NCBI GenBank assembly: GCA_026119855.1
Contig: JAOWBW010000251.1
Location: 1,116,001 to 1,180,000 of the forward strand
Source: Campanula takesimana
Lineage: Eukaryota > Streptophyta > Magnoliopsida > Asterales > Campanulaceae
Direction: 5' to 3'
DNA: 64,000 nt
The notes under the pieces were generated by a model that worked only from the letters and a program-made list of their open reading frames with translations, made no database searches and was not told the origin of the DNA. Of the stretch, positions 1-11,421 are shown piece by piece (the stretch's first letter is position 1; each line of letters opens with the position of its first letter). The translations under genes and the position numbers were made by a program.

Positions 1-161
1 GATTGAAGGAGTACATGTGTCAGAAATGAGGTATGCAATGTGAAACTTTCTAACTTTATTCAAATACACTTTTCCACCCTGTGACTTATTAAAAGTCATG
101 TGAAGCTTGAAATTCGCAAGATGAATCTTTGATATCTATGTAAACATAACTCATCAATTAC

Positions 162-2567
162 CTGGCAACTGTAATAACGACACCAACTGCCACAAGGAAG
201 CACCCAAACAACTGATTGAATCTATATCTCCTCCCAAGGAAAATGTATGACAGGAGAAGTTGCCAAACAAGAAAGCTCTGTAAAGATTAACAAAACAGAT
301 TCAAACTTCTTCGCTTCCAGTAAATATTGTCATAGCAAGAGGTCATGAGATAGTCTTGAAGCTCACAAGCTAGTGACGGAAGGTTTCTACTCCTGGTTTA
401 TATTTCGAATGTAACCAAAGTAAATGAATAGATGCTAGATTCCCTTCCTATATGTTGTTAACTCATGTATATTATACTTCTAAGACAAACCGAAACACAT
501 ATATACATATATAGAGAGTGTGCGTGGTGTACCTTGGTTGAGATAATTCTTGTGATTGATTACTAATGGAGTGGATAAAAGGTGGGTGGATGTAGAGTAA
601 TCTTTGCACTATCCCTTGCAGTTGTCCTTTTCGTTAGTGTTATTTTGTATTGGACAAATTATGAGGTCTCTATACAGAGTTTGAAAATAATGGTTAGGGC
701 TCGTCAAAAGTCGCTATTAGCTATAGCAACTTCAAAAAACCACGTAAGTCAAAAGTCACAATTTCCAGTAGCGACTTTATTAATGAAATCGCTATTGGCA
801 TAACTAGTTAATCTCCAGAGAAATTAGTTAACTAATCTTGGATATTAATAAAGTCGCTAAGTCACGGCTGGCAATAGCGACATCACAGTGCAGGAACCAT
901 GAAGTCGCATTTGGGAGTTACTTTTCTAAAGTGACAGTTTGAGAAAAGAATCTCTAATTTAGTATAGAGCTTATAAAAAGCTTTAGATTTCTCACACACT
1001 TTCTTTGGATTTTTTAGGCATGTATGTCTTGTTCAAATCGTCCGAATTCTTATTATTTTGCAAGTTTAATTCTAAATTTTTTATTGATGCCCACCATTAA
1101 GAATACGATCGATAATTTATCTTTAATATTTCATGAGGATAATTAATTTTACATATTTTTTAATCGAAATTCAATCAAGTTGACAATTAAAAGCAAAATG
1201 AGACTATCTTTCTGGAACATAGGGAGTTGTATATTGGGTTGAATAAAAGAGATTGGGAAAAAAAATATCATGCGACCAACCCCAAGTAACTGGGATAGAG
1301 GGTGACTTGAGTTCAATTGCTTTAGGTTATGATGCAACTCCTTGAGGAAAATAAAAATACAACACAACAAGTCAACAACAAATGAAAGGTACGCTGTGAA
1401 AGGTACCTGAGACAAAACTGGAATTGCAGCCCCTGAAAGTACGGCTGTTTCAACAAGATGACAACGTGTCAGACTTAGGGAAAATAAAAGATAAGACATT
1501 GGTCTTTAGTTTAGTGCCTTCAATTAAAAACCTGTTGAAAGCCAAACTCCCAAAAGAATGCCAAACGTTTCAGAGATGGAGAACAAGTTTATAAGGAAGG
1601 AGAAGCAAGGTTGAAAGAAGCACACCAATTGAAAAAACAAAACAACTTATGGATGCTTACTGATATATGGTTAAGTAAGAATTTGGATTTCAAGAATAGA
1701 TACGAAGCTGTAGAGGTGTGTTAAGCAACCTAACAGACTTGAAAGTAGTCACAAGTTTTAACCATAGCTTTCTTATGGAGGACATTAGAAGACCAGGACT
1801 CCAGCTGCAATCAGTATTAACCCTAGGTTTTCTTGACTAGCCACAAGTTTGAAGAGGAAAGACCCATCTAAACAAGGCTTATGATCTTAATAAAGGGAAA
1901 TTCAGAGAGATATTCACCTCCAGCTGCCATTCCAGCAACAGCACCAAGAGCCTCGAGAAGACCAACAGCAAGATATCGAGATTTTGGCAAGGAAAGCATT
2001 TCATCCGTTACAATGCCAGCCTGATAGCGGAGATGCAAGATATAGAAGTATACAATGACATATCTGGAGAACAGAAAGAAAGTGTATAAGGATAGTTGAA
2101 AATACTACCAGTAATTGGAAAAGGATGTAGAGTCGGAGGTACCCGAAAGTAGCAAGCTGCGCAAGGAAGAAGGGATAGTTCTTGAGAGGAACTAAAGCCA
2201 GCTTGTATAGAACCCGATTCCCCACCCCAAGAACTACGGTTGCCGCCGCTGCGACCAAAACCTCCCCCTTTCTCTTCATCCGATCACTGGATAAATCATC
2301 TCCCCCCACCTTATTCTGATCGTAGGAGCAAACAATGACCCCTTTCCCTTTTCCTTTCTTGTTCTTCCCCCGATCTCCTGATGGCGCCTCTATCACCCAC
2401 GCCAGTCTCATTTGGGTTTTCATCACATGCGGTTGATTTCTTTTGGGATGGAAATTTAACCGGTCGCCCAATTGTGTAGCAGCGATTCCTCTCCTGGGAA
2501 TGTGGCTGTTGGTCGCCGGGGAAGCCGCACTTCCGGAAGATACCCGGCTACAACATACCGACGACAT
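162..2567 (-). CDS. CLT: CRT-like (CLT) plastid thiol transporter, first four coding exons
   Basis: Partial gene, reading leftward off the window. Spliced exons read from the sequence are 2143-2567, 1918-2063, 1407-1444 and 162-277. All have GT donors and AG acceptors, and the reading frame continues across every junction. The start is the first ATG after an in-frame stop; an upstream TTG is not credible in a plant. Residues about 1-90 are Ser/Arg-rich and resemble a chloroplast transit peptide. They are followed by a membrane segment containing NRVLYKLALVP and YPFFLAQLATFGY, then GIVTDEM, LEALGAVAGMAAG, AAIPVLSQSFLVWQLL and LGRRYRFNQLFGC. This order matches the plant CRT-like transporters related to the malaria chloroquine-resistance transporter (drug/metabolite transporter superfamily). 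The Arabidopsis members move glutathione and gamma-glutamylcysteine across the plastid envelope. The family match is strong; which paralogue it is remains unresolved. Later exons must lie beyond position 1. Confidence 0.88.
278..1406 (-). other. CLT intron 3 with transposon debris
   Basis: This 1.1 kb intron separates the 38-bp exon at 1407-1444 from the exon at 162-277. It holds a cluster of GTCGCTATT/AATAGCGAC repeats (about 690-920). At 1193-1227 there is one end of a Stowaway-type MITE whose AGACTATCTTTCTGG core recurs in the complete MITE ending near 14626. No exon was seen in it. Confidence 0.7.
690..920. repeat. Cluster of GTCGCTATT inverted and direct repeats (CACTA-like subterminal pattern)
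   Basis: Short units reading GTCGCTATT or its complement AATAGCGAC occur near 708, 765, 787, 850 and 880 in both orientations. Such clusters are typical of subterminal regions of plant CACTA elements. No CACTA terminus or transposase was seen, so this is most likely a fragment or a small non-autonomous element inside the CLT intron. Confidence 0.4.
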
Positions 2568-3350
2568 ACCGGACTGACAGATCAACAATTAATTATGTGA
2601 ATGAACGGAGAAGGGGAAAGGAAGATTCAAGAAAGTAAAAGTAAAAGCGAAATTGAAATTGAAATTGTATTGTTATGGCCAGGAGGGGGCGGGTCGCCAC
2701 TTCTTTTGGCCGCGTTCCCTGTCGCTGTCTACGAAAAGTTTCCGCCCCCAGTTGAGACTCATCTCTTATTGCCTACAGACTCCCACTGAGAGTGACGCTG
2801 TCGGCTGTCGCCTGCGTCTGCAAATATATTTCCTAAAAAAAGAGTTGTTTTTTTTTTTCGAAAGCACTAAAAAAAAAAAAAAAAAAAAGTTGTTATTCAC
2901 CGTAATATTATTTAATGGTATAAATGTAAATAAAAGATTTTAAATGATGGGTTTTTAATAAATAAATTAATTCGTAGTTTCTTTTTTTTTTTTTTGAAAT
3001 TAAATTAATTGGTAGTTGGTTATTTTTACTGAGGAGATTTTTTTTCTTTTACGATCTCATTCTTCAACGAGCGTCAATTATTTTGTATTTGTTCATTACA
3101 GAAATAATATGGAACATTTTTCAAATCTTATTAAAATCCAAGGCTTCGTTTATTTCAAAAGGCTTCTGAGAAATGCTTTTTCCAGCTGGTGTGGTCTTAT
3201 TAATATGGCATACTCCCTCCGGCCCATAACAATGTGCATAAAATTTCTTTATGGGTGTTTCATTGATGAGCTGGTCTTCCATGAGGAGACGGTTTTTTTT
3301 ATCCAACCGAACCGACCCATTGAACCGGATCCATGACCCATGGAGCATAA
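2568..3350. other. CLT 5' flank; AT-rich, no gene seen
   Basis: This stretch should hold the CLT promoter and 5' UTR, on the minus strand near 2570-2830. It contains long A and T runs (about 2844-2888 and 2982-2997). A Stowaway-like MITE end at 3211-3232 (ACTCCCTCCGGCCC) has no partner end nearby. No reading frame here resembles a gene. Confidence 0.5.
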
Positions 3351-3439
3351 CCTGCCACGTGGCAGCCAGCCATTGGCCCTATTTTTTTTTTTTTTTTTGC
3401 TTTTTTTTTTGAGTTTTTATACTTTTTTTCGGTTTTTTC

Positions 3440-4215
3440 GTCGTTTACCAAAAGTAATAGTTACCATAACTTAATGTAATGACTGTATACATATAAAGTA
3501 ACATTGTTCATAAGTAAACGTAACACCTGTTTTACAAAAACAAAAGCTCGTTTTTACCCATTTTTCAAATGTAATACTAACTATAATTACGTGTAACCCA
3601 AACAATATCTAAATGTAATTATCATTTATACTGAAATGTAATAGTGAATGTAAAATGTTGTGTATTTTGATTTTATTTTTTAAAAGAAAGTAACATTTGA
3701 AAAATAACAACTTATATACATGAATTTGTACAAGCAAATGTAACACTTTAGTAGATGAAATTGTAACAGATTTCTATAGATAATGTAATACTTTTACATG
3801 TATCAATGATAAATTGAACTCATTGTAAATTATTATTTCAAACATATAGATATACTATTATACAAACAAACGTAACTGTTTTACAATGTTATCAAGTAAA
3901 ATGTAACATTCGTTTATAAAAATTGTTACTTTTTTATTTTTACAATGTTACCAACACAAGTGTTTTTAGTTCTAAAGTGTAAATAGTTGAATTTTTACTT
4001 TTCTATACATATGTGTTACAGTTATGTATAAACACTGTTACATATGATTAACACGCTCGTTACATTTTAGTTGTAATAAGTATTACTTTTGGCAAACGAA
4101 GAAAACATAGAAAAAATAATGTTACTTTTCTGTATATATGTATTACTTTTATGTATACAAACTGTTACATATAAGTAACACGTTTGATACATTTAGTTAT
4201 AGTAACTATTATTTT
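3440..4215. repeat. AT-rich region of dispersed TGTTAC/GTAACA motifs
   Basis: The hexamer family GTAACA, TGTTAC and TGTAAT/ATTACA recurs dozens of times at irregular spacing in both orientations, separated by AT-rich sequence. It may be the interior of a non-autonomous TIR element. The GACCCAT/ATGGGTC-rich flanks near 3300-3350 and 14210-14270 look weakly inverted with respect to each other. Confidence 0.4.
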
Positions 4216-4312
4216 TGACAAACCAAAATATATATATATATATACCCCCTCCGCCCCACCACAAGTGAGACCAACTTGTGGGGCACAATAATTAAGAAAA
4301 AGGTAGTGTATG

Positions 4313-6834
4313 TGACACGCCCCCAGGTACCGGGATCCCCTAATAGAACCTCGAACCTGGATGGGAGTGCCTAACGAGAAACAAGAAACTTAACAAGAAA
4401 CTTAATGACATTTGTTTAACAAACTGACATTATATTTATATTCTAGAGTAAGGAGCTGTACTAGCTCACAACACGAGTTCTAGACAAGAAAATTTAAAAC
4501 CAAACTTAATACATACACAGCGGAAACATGCCTAGCACATAAGCTGGCATTAAGAGTATAATACAAGATGTCTAGTGACAATCAGAACTAAACAAGACTG
4601 TCTACCCCAAAATAAGGAGTTATACAACCCAATACATCGTCCTCACCAAGTGAAAAAGGACACAAGCTCCAAAATAATCCCGACCTGCGAAGCAAGCTCC
4701 CAACTATGTCGAGCCTCACTGCGCACTATCCTTCTTTACCTGGGGGGGAGCAAATAAAGGGTGAGATAAATCTCAGTAAGCTATTAGATGCAACTACATG
4801 ACATGCTATCATGCAATTCAAGTAGATACTCAAGTAATTATATATCAAGTATCATCAAGTAACAAGTATATGAGAGGATAATCCACTCATCAAGTAGCAC
4901 ATAAAGCTAACCAAGCAAGTTATAAGGATATTGCTTCCTTCCTTATTCCTCCCAAGAATACCATTGTTGTCGTAGCTTGTATTACTTTGACAATCACGAT
5001 CAATAACAGGAACTGATTATTCAGTATATCAGAAGACCCGGTAACCAGTGTCATTCCCAATATCACGACTCATGACTATTCACGAGGTGATCAAGACAAG
5101 AGTTTAGCATTCACTTAAGTCAGGCTTATTGCTCCAACTAAGGAAGCTATGCCCTTACTATGGCCGGTAGTAAGGGGTCACGCGGAAATACATAGGGACC
5201 CGATTGTCACTTAAACCCCAGCTCTCGCGACAAGCGTGAACCTATATATTTTCGAACAAGCAAGGAGAACCAGCTGGACTCACACAAGAAGGTACAAGTA
5301 GATATTTACTTGAACAACGGGAGAAGAACTAATCCAAAAGTAGTGGACTAGCTCAACAAGGAACATGCTTCAAGTAATCAAGAAGTCACCTTGTCTCAAG
5401 CAAATGTATGCAATGTTTGCACATACACAACAAGAACATGTCTCATACACGTTAGTGCTTACCTATAGCACTTTCTAGTTCACTACCATACATATGTATT
5501 GGTGTCAAGCCATGTACAAGATTTTATTATCTTATACTTCAAGTCTTAATCCATTTCTATGGATGTTCAAGTCATGTACAAGCTTTTAATGTCTTATACT
5601 TCAAGTTATAACTTCCAATATTTGGACATTCAAACAAGTATAAGAGTTATACATTTACTCTTACCAAATCTCAATCCTATTCTTAGGATGTTCAAGTCTA
5701 AGACCTTATGCTAATGCCTCTAAGGTGCACAATCATTGGATTCACAACAAGTATAACACATTAGTGCTTGTTCATAGCACTTTCAAGACATAAAGAAGAG
5801 ATACTACTCTTATACCTATGTTCTCATTTTAATTCAATGAGTATACATGGTTAAGACCAAGTCTGATGCCCCTAAAGTATCACAACACTTGCTAGGACAT
5901 CTTATATTAAGGTTATATACCTTAACTAGGGTTACTTCCAACTTTATACAAACTTTAAACAAAATCTTTGTTTTTCAGACAACTGTGCGGTCGCCCACAA
6001 TGGACTGTGCGGCCGCACACAAGCATGTCAATTTCTTTGAAAAATCCTTCAGAAAGATGTGCGGTCGCACACTAAATTTTGTGCGGTCGCACAGTGTACT
6101 AAAATGCAAAATTTTCATTTCTTTCCCAGTTTAAGAATTGTCCGTCCCAAAACGTAGGAGTAACATTTACTAACAATTTCAATATGCCCAGAATGCATTA
6201 ACAAGCTCAAAACTAACTCTTTCATTTTCTTTCATTATTTCCCACAGAGGATTATTACTCCCTTTGTCCCAAATTTACAAGTACCACAAAAATCACCCCA
6301 AACACAAAATTAACAATCACAAGTATCGAGAATAACATTTATGCATGTTATTACAAGCAAGGGGGAGCTAATAACTTACCTAGTAAAAATTCAAGTTGAC
6401 CCAAACTTATTTCTGTTCGGCCTGGAACGCTCTATTCAACGCCACGAATATTAATCCGGGATCGGAATCAAGAACGGAGGGATAATTAAACTCGAGGAGT
6501 CGAGAATAGGCAAAACCCTAAACCTAGCTTTTCAGAACAGAGGGAGTGAGCGTAAAGAAATTTGAGAATGCTTTCTCAGTAAAGCAACAACAAACATGAT
6601 ATACTTAAAACTTTCAAAGAATTGCACTTAGGCCCCTCAAGTTTCACTTTTAACAAAAAGACCCCTGAAGTCAAAATTTCCCAAATGACCCTAAAGTCAA
6701 AACTAGACATTTAACCACCTTAGCATTCTAAAGCAGTTAAAACTTTAACCCAAGTAAAACTAACACATAATATGCAAGTTCAGGTATTTAACAAGTATGT
6801 CAAATATTTAACGATAATAAGGATGGGCGCTACA
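4313..6834 (-). repeat. F left LTR (3' LTR in element orientation)
   Basis: 2,522 bp, nearly identical to 11422-13946. It contains the four-palindrome array at 5984-6093. Minus-strand TATA-like sequences lie at about 5913-5919 and 5943-5949, just downstream of the array in element orientation. Confidence 0.93.
5984..6093 (-). promoter_or_regulatory. Four-palindrome array in F left LTR
   Basis: Four copies of TGTGCGGTCGCACA or close variants start at 5984, 6006, 6058 and 6080, a spacing of 22/52/22 bp. Copies 2 to 4 have perfect 6-bp arms around a central GC or GT; copy 1 has one arm changed (GCCCA). The same array is at 13096-13205 in the other LTR. Regulatory function is inferred from position and geometry. 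Confidence 0.75.
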
Positions 6835-6847
6835 TCCTCCCCACCTT
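6835..6847 (-). promoter_or_regulatory. F polypurine tract
   Basis: On the minus strand AAGGTGGGGAGGA lies directly before the 3' LTR, the expected plus-strand primer position for reverse transcription. Confidence 0.85.
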
Positions 6848-6870
6848 AAAGAAAATTCGCCCACGGATTT

Positions 6871-9800
6871 TTACTTACCAAAGTTTTCAAATAGGCTCGG
6901 GTATTTATCTCGCATCTCTTTCTCAGTTTCCCAAGTAGCCTCTTCAATTTCATGATTTCTCCAAAGGACCTTCACAATAGGAATCCTTTTGGTACGCAAT
7001 ACTTGCTCTTTCCAGTCCAGAATTTCAACAGGTTGTTCCTCATAAGACAAATCAGGCTGAAATGGAATAGCCTCATACTCAAGAACATGTGATTCATCCG
7101 CCATATACTTGCGAAGCATAGATACATGGAATACATCATGAATACCCGATAAAGAAGGAGGTAAAGACACTTTATAAGCCAACTTACCAACTCTTTCAAG
7201 AATCTCAAATGGACCGATATAACGAGGAGATAACTTTCCTTTCTTCCCAAATCTCTTTATACCTCTACGAGGAGAGACCTTCAAGAATACAAAGTCACCT
7301 ACCTGGAATTCAAGATCCCTTCTACGATGATCTGCATAACTCTTTTGTCTACTCTGAGCTGTGCGCAATCTATCTCGAATGAGTTTCACACTTTCAACTG
7401 ATTGTTGAACCATTTCAGGACCTAAAAGTCTAGCTTCTCCCACTTCATCCCAACATATAGGAGATCTACATTTTCTGCCATAAAGAGCCTCATAAGGAGC
7501 CATTTCAATGCTAGACTGAAAACTGTTATTATAAGCAAACTCAGCCAAAGAAAGATGAGTATCCCAACTGCCTTTGAAATCAATAACACAAGCACGTAAC
7601 ATATCCTCGAGAATCTGTATAAGTCTCTCAGATTGCCCATCAGATTGAGGATGAAAAGCTGTACTGAAATTCAATTTAGTACCCATAGCACCCTGAAGAG
7701 CCTGCCAGAATCGAGAAGTAAAACGAGGATCTCTGTCAGATACAATACTCACAGGAACTCCATGGAGTCGGACTATCTCCTGAACATACAAAGATGCCAA
7801 CTGAGACAATGAATATCCCATGGAAACAGACAAGAAGTGAGCTGATTTAGTCAATCTGTCCACTATAACCCAAACAGCATCATGGCCTCGTCTGGTACGT
7901 GGCAAACCAGTCACAAAATCCATAGTAATATGCTCCCATTTCCACTCTGGAATTTCCAATGGTTGCAACAAACCTGCTGGACGTTGATGTTCCACCTTTA
8001 CTTGTTGGCAAGTCAAACATTTAGAGACATACTCAGCAATCTCTCTTTTCATATTGTTCCACCAGAAATGTTTCTTTAAGTCTTGGTACATCTTAGTGCT
8101 TCCAGGATGAATAGTATACTTGGCTTTGTGAGCCTCTTCAAGAACTTTCTTCTTTATCTCAGGATCAACTGGAATACAAACTCGACTTCGGAAGGTAAAA
8201 ATTCCATCACTGTTAAAAGAAAAATCTGGTTGTTTTCCTTCATTCATTCCACTAATGATTTTCTGTAATTCAGAATCAATTACCTGAGCTTCTTTGATCT
8301 GTTGGAGTAAATATGAAGTAGCTTTTATATTAGCAAACATAACTCCATGATTTGATTCACAAGGATTCCAATCACACAAGTCTTCAAACATCTTCCATTC
8401 ACGAATCATCAAGCAAGAAATATAAGTCTTTCTGCTCAGTGCATCTGCCACAACATTGGCTTTTCCTGGATGATAAAGGATAGTACAATCATGATCTTTC
8501 AATTTCTCCATCCATCTACGTTGCCTCATGTTAAGCTCTTTTTGAGAAAACAAGTACTTCAAGCTCTTATGATCAGTAAAGACTTCAAATTTAGTTCCAT
8601 ACAAGTAATGCCTCCATTTATGCAAAGCAAAAATAATCGCAGCCAACTCTAAATCATGAGTAGGATAATTCTTTTCATAAAAAGATAATTTTCGAGAAGC
8701 ATAAGCTATTACCTTGCCATCTTGCATCAGAACACAACCCAATCCTTCTTTAGAAGCATCAGTATAAACCATGAAATGCTCAGAACCATTAGGCAAAGCC
8801 AAGACTGGAGCTGTAGTCAAACGCCTTTTCAACTCCTGAAAACTTGCTTCACATTTGTCATTCCACTCAAAAGAAATAGCTTTTCGAGTCATATTAGTCA
8901 ATGGAGTAGCAATCTTGGAGAATCCCTCAATGAACCTCCGATAATAACTAGCCAAGCCCAAGAAACTACGGATTTCAGTCACTGTAGTTGGCCTTTTCCA
9001 GTTAACAACTGCTTCAACTTTGGAAGGATCTACTGCAATACCAGTAGCAGACACAACATGCCCCAAGAATGAAACCTCTTCTAACCAGAAAGCACATTTG
9101 CTGAATTTTGCAAATAATTGTTTCTCACGAAGAACTTGTAATACTACTCTGAGATGTTGCTCATGCTCAGCCCGTGACTTAGAATACACAAGAATATCAT
9201 CAATGAATACCACCACAAAGCAATCAAGATATGGCTTGAATATACGGTTCATCAAATCCATAAATACAGCTGGAGCATTTGTCAAACCGAATGGCATAAC
9301 AATAAACTCATAATGCCCATACCTGGTACGGAAAGCTGTCTTTGGTATATCCTCAGATCTGATTTTCAACTGATGATAACCACTTCTCAAGTCAAGCTTC
9401 GAATACACTACTGAACCCTGAAGCTGATCAAACAAGTCATCAATATGAGGTAACGGATATTTGTTCTTGATAGTTACCTGATTAAGATCTCTGTAATCAA
9501 TACACAATCGCAGAGTCCCATCTTTCTTTCTAACAAATAACACTGGTGCACCCCACGGTGATACACTAGGTCTGATGAAACCCCTTTCAAGCAATTCCTC
9601 AAGCTGTGTTTTCAACTCTCTTAACTCAGCTGGAGCCATTCTATAAGGTGCTTTAGAGATTGGTGCTGTACCTGGTAATAACTCAATACTGAACTCTAGC
9701 TCTCGGTCAGGTGGCATGCTATACTCAGAAGAGAACACATCTGAAAATTCAGACACAACAGGAATATCCTCCATCTTGGGAACAGATAAACTCTGATCAA

Positions 9801-11335
9801 GTACACATGCGAGATACCCGGCACAACCACTAGATAAAAGTTTTCTAGCTTTTAAAGCAGAAATAACATGTATAGCACATAAAGGCCTATCACCCTCAAA
9901 GGTAAAATCAGGCAAACCAGGAATAGAAAAAGTTACTACTTTTCTATAACAATCAATAGATGCATGATGCACATATAGCCAATCCATGCCAAGAATCACG
10001 TCAAAGTCCCTTATAGGTAACACGACTAAGTCGGCAAGAAGGGCATGATCACCCACAAGAACCTCACATTTCTTGTAAACCTCAGAAGTAAACATGCAAT
10101 CTCCCATAGGGGAAGATACTTCTAGCACATAAGGCATAGAATCAGGAAGAACATGCAAATGCGACACAAAATGAGATGCCACATAAGAATGAGATGAGCC
10201 TGGATCTATCAAGACTCGCGCTCTCGTACTAGAAAGTAATATAATACCTCCTATGACCGCAGAAGACTCAGCTACACCCTGCTGATCTAAAGCAAACACT
10301 CGACCCTGAACTTTTGGTCGACCACCACTATCTCTCTTGGAACCTGAAGCCTGCTGACTTGTAACCCCAGCTTGATTTCCTCTATTTTTAGGACAATTTT
10401 TAGCAAAATGCCCCACTTCACCACACAATAAACACTTTCCTTGTTTTAGCCAACACTTGTCTTCAGAATGGCCTTCTTTTGAACAATAGCCACATACTCT
10501 CCTGGAACCTTGGACTGTTGTCCTCGACCCCGTTGATACACTACCTTTACTTTCAGTTGGCTGTCGGAATCGACGATCTTGGCGGCCAGATTTACCACCT
10601 TTAGAACCAGATCCCTGAGCCTTTTCTGATACACGACCAGTCATGGTTGTTCCCAACTTCACCTTGTGTTCTTCGATATCATTTTCAATAGTATAAGCCT
10701 TCTCCACTGCTTGCGGATAGCTAGTGAGTTGTAAAGAAAGAAGTTGCTTCCTATACTCAGTCCTTAACCCTTTAACAAACCTCTGGGCCTTCTTAGCTTC
10801 ATTTGGAACTAAGTGATCACAATACCTCGCCAATTCTGTGAACTTGGTTGAGTATTGCCCCACAGTCAGACTTCCCTGCTCCAGATTAAGAAATTCCATT
10901 TCCTTTCTGTCTTGGACTACTGTTGGAATAAACTGTGACTTGAATGCCTTAAGAAAATTCTCCCATGTCTGAGGTATACCTTCCAGTTCCCAGCTTTTAC
11001 TCAACACTTGCCACCAATGTTCAGCGGCTTTCTCAAGTTTAAAGGTTGCAAAAGTTACCTTATCACCACCCGCACATCTCAAGGCTGTAAAGATCTTCTC
11101 AATACTTTCAATCCACTCCTTCTGCCTTTTTAGCATCAAATTCCCCATCAAAACTACGAGGTTTCAGTTTCAAGAACCTTGTAAGGCGATTAGGATAATC
11201 CCAGTCAACATTATCAACCATTTCTTCTTGAGGAGTTATAGATCTCAGCTGATTACTGCCACTAGTACCTTCAGAACACATTGTACCTGTAGGTAAACAC
11301 TCAGCGTTATTAATAACACCCCAAGACTCACCCAT
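6871..11335 (-). CDS. F gag-pol polyprotein with one frameshift in gag
   Basis: The long open frame (6871-11151, 1,426 codons) encodes, by residue: gag capsid about 10-165; two CCHC zinc knuckles at C220-C233 and C240-C253; protease with DPGSSHS at 316-322; reverse transcriptase about 505-700 with D587 and FIDD at 649-652; RNase H about 790-905 (D798, E835, D860); integrase with H1008/H1015/C1045/C1048 and the D1078, D1139, E1175 triad (35 residues between the last two); and a chromodomain about 1373-1424. An overlapping frame begins at ATG 11335 and supplies the normal gag N-terminus. The two join by a one-base change near 11118-11119, so the first 60-70 gag residues are out of frame in this copy. 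Everything downstream looks catalytically complete. Confidence 0.92.
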
Positions 11336-11406
11336 ACCTAGGCCATAGACCCTATCCAGACTTAGAGCAAACCAAGGTAGCTAAACAGGGTAGCTAAACC
11401 AGGGTA

Positions 11407-11418
11407 GCTCTGATACCA
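11407..11418 (-). promoter_or_regulatory. F primer-binding site (initiator-Met tRNA)
   Basis: On the minus strand TGGTATCAGAGC begins three bases inside the 5' LTR. It complements the 3' end of plant initiator methionine tRNA. Confidence 0.9.
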
Positions 11419-11421
11419 ACC

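Noticed and set aside
1149..1499. 116-codon minus-strand frame
   Set aside because: Only 38 bases of it (1407-1444) are an exon of CLT; the remainder is intron.
2001..2588. Continuous 195-codon frame at the CLT start taken as one protein
   Set aside because: Its start is TTG and its last part reads through intron 1. Splicing at 2143/2063 restores the transporter family sequence.
5984..6093. Palindromes as ordinary restriction-like or CpG-island noise
   Set aside because: Four matched copies with the same 22/50-52/22-23 bp geometry recur in several unrelated LTRs; single CG-rich sites elsewhere do not show it.
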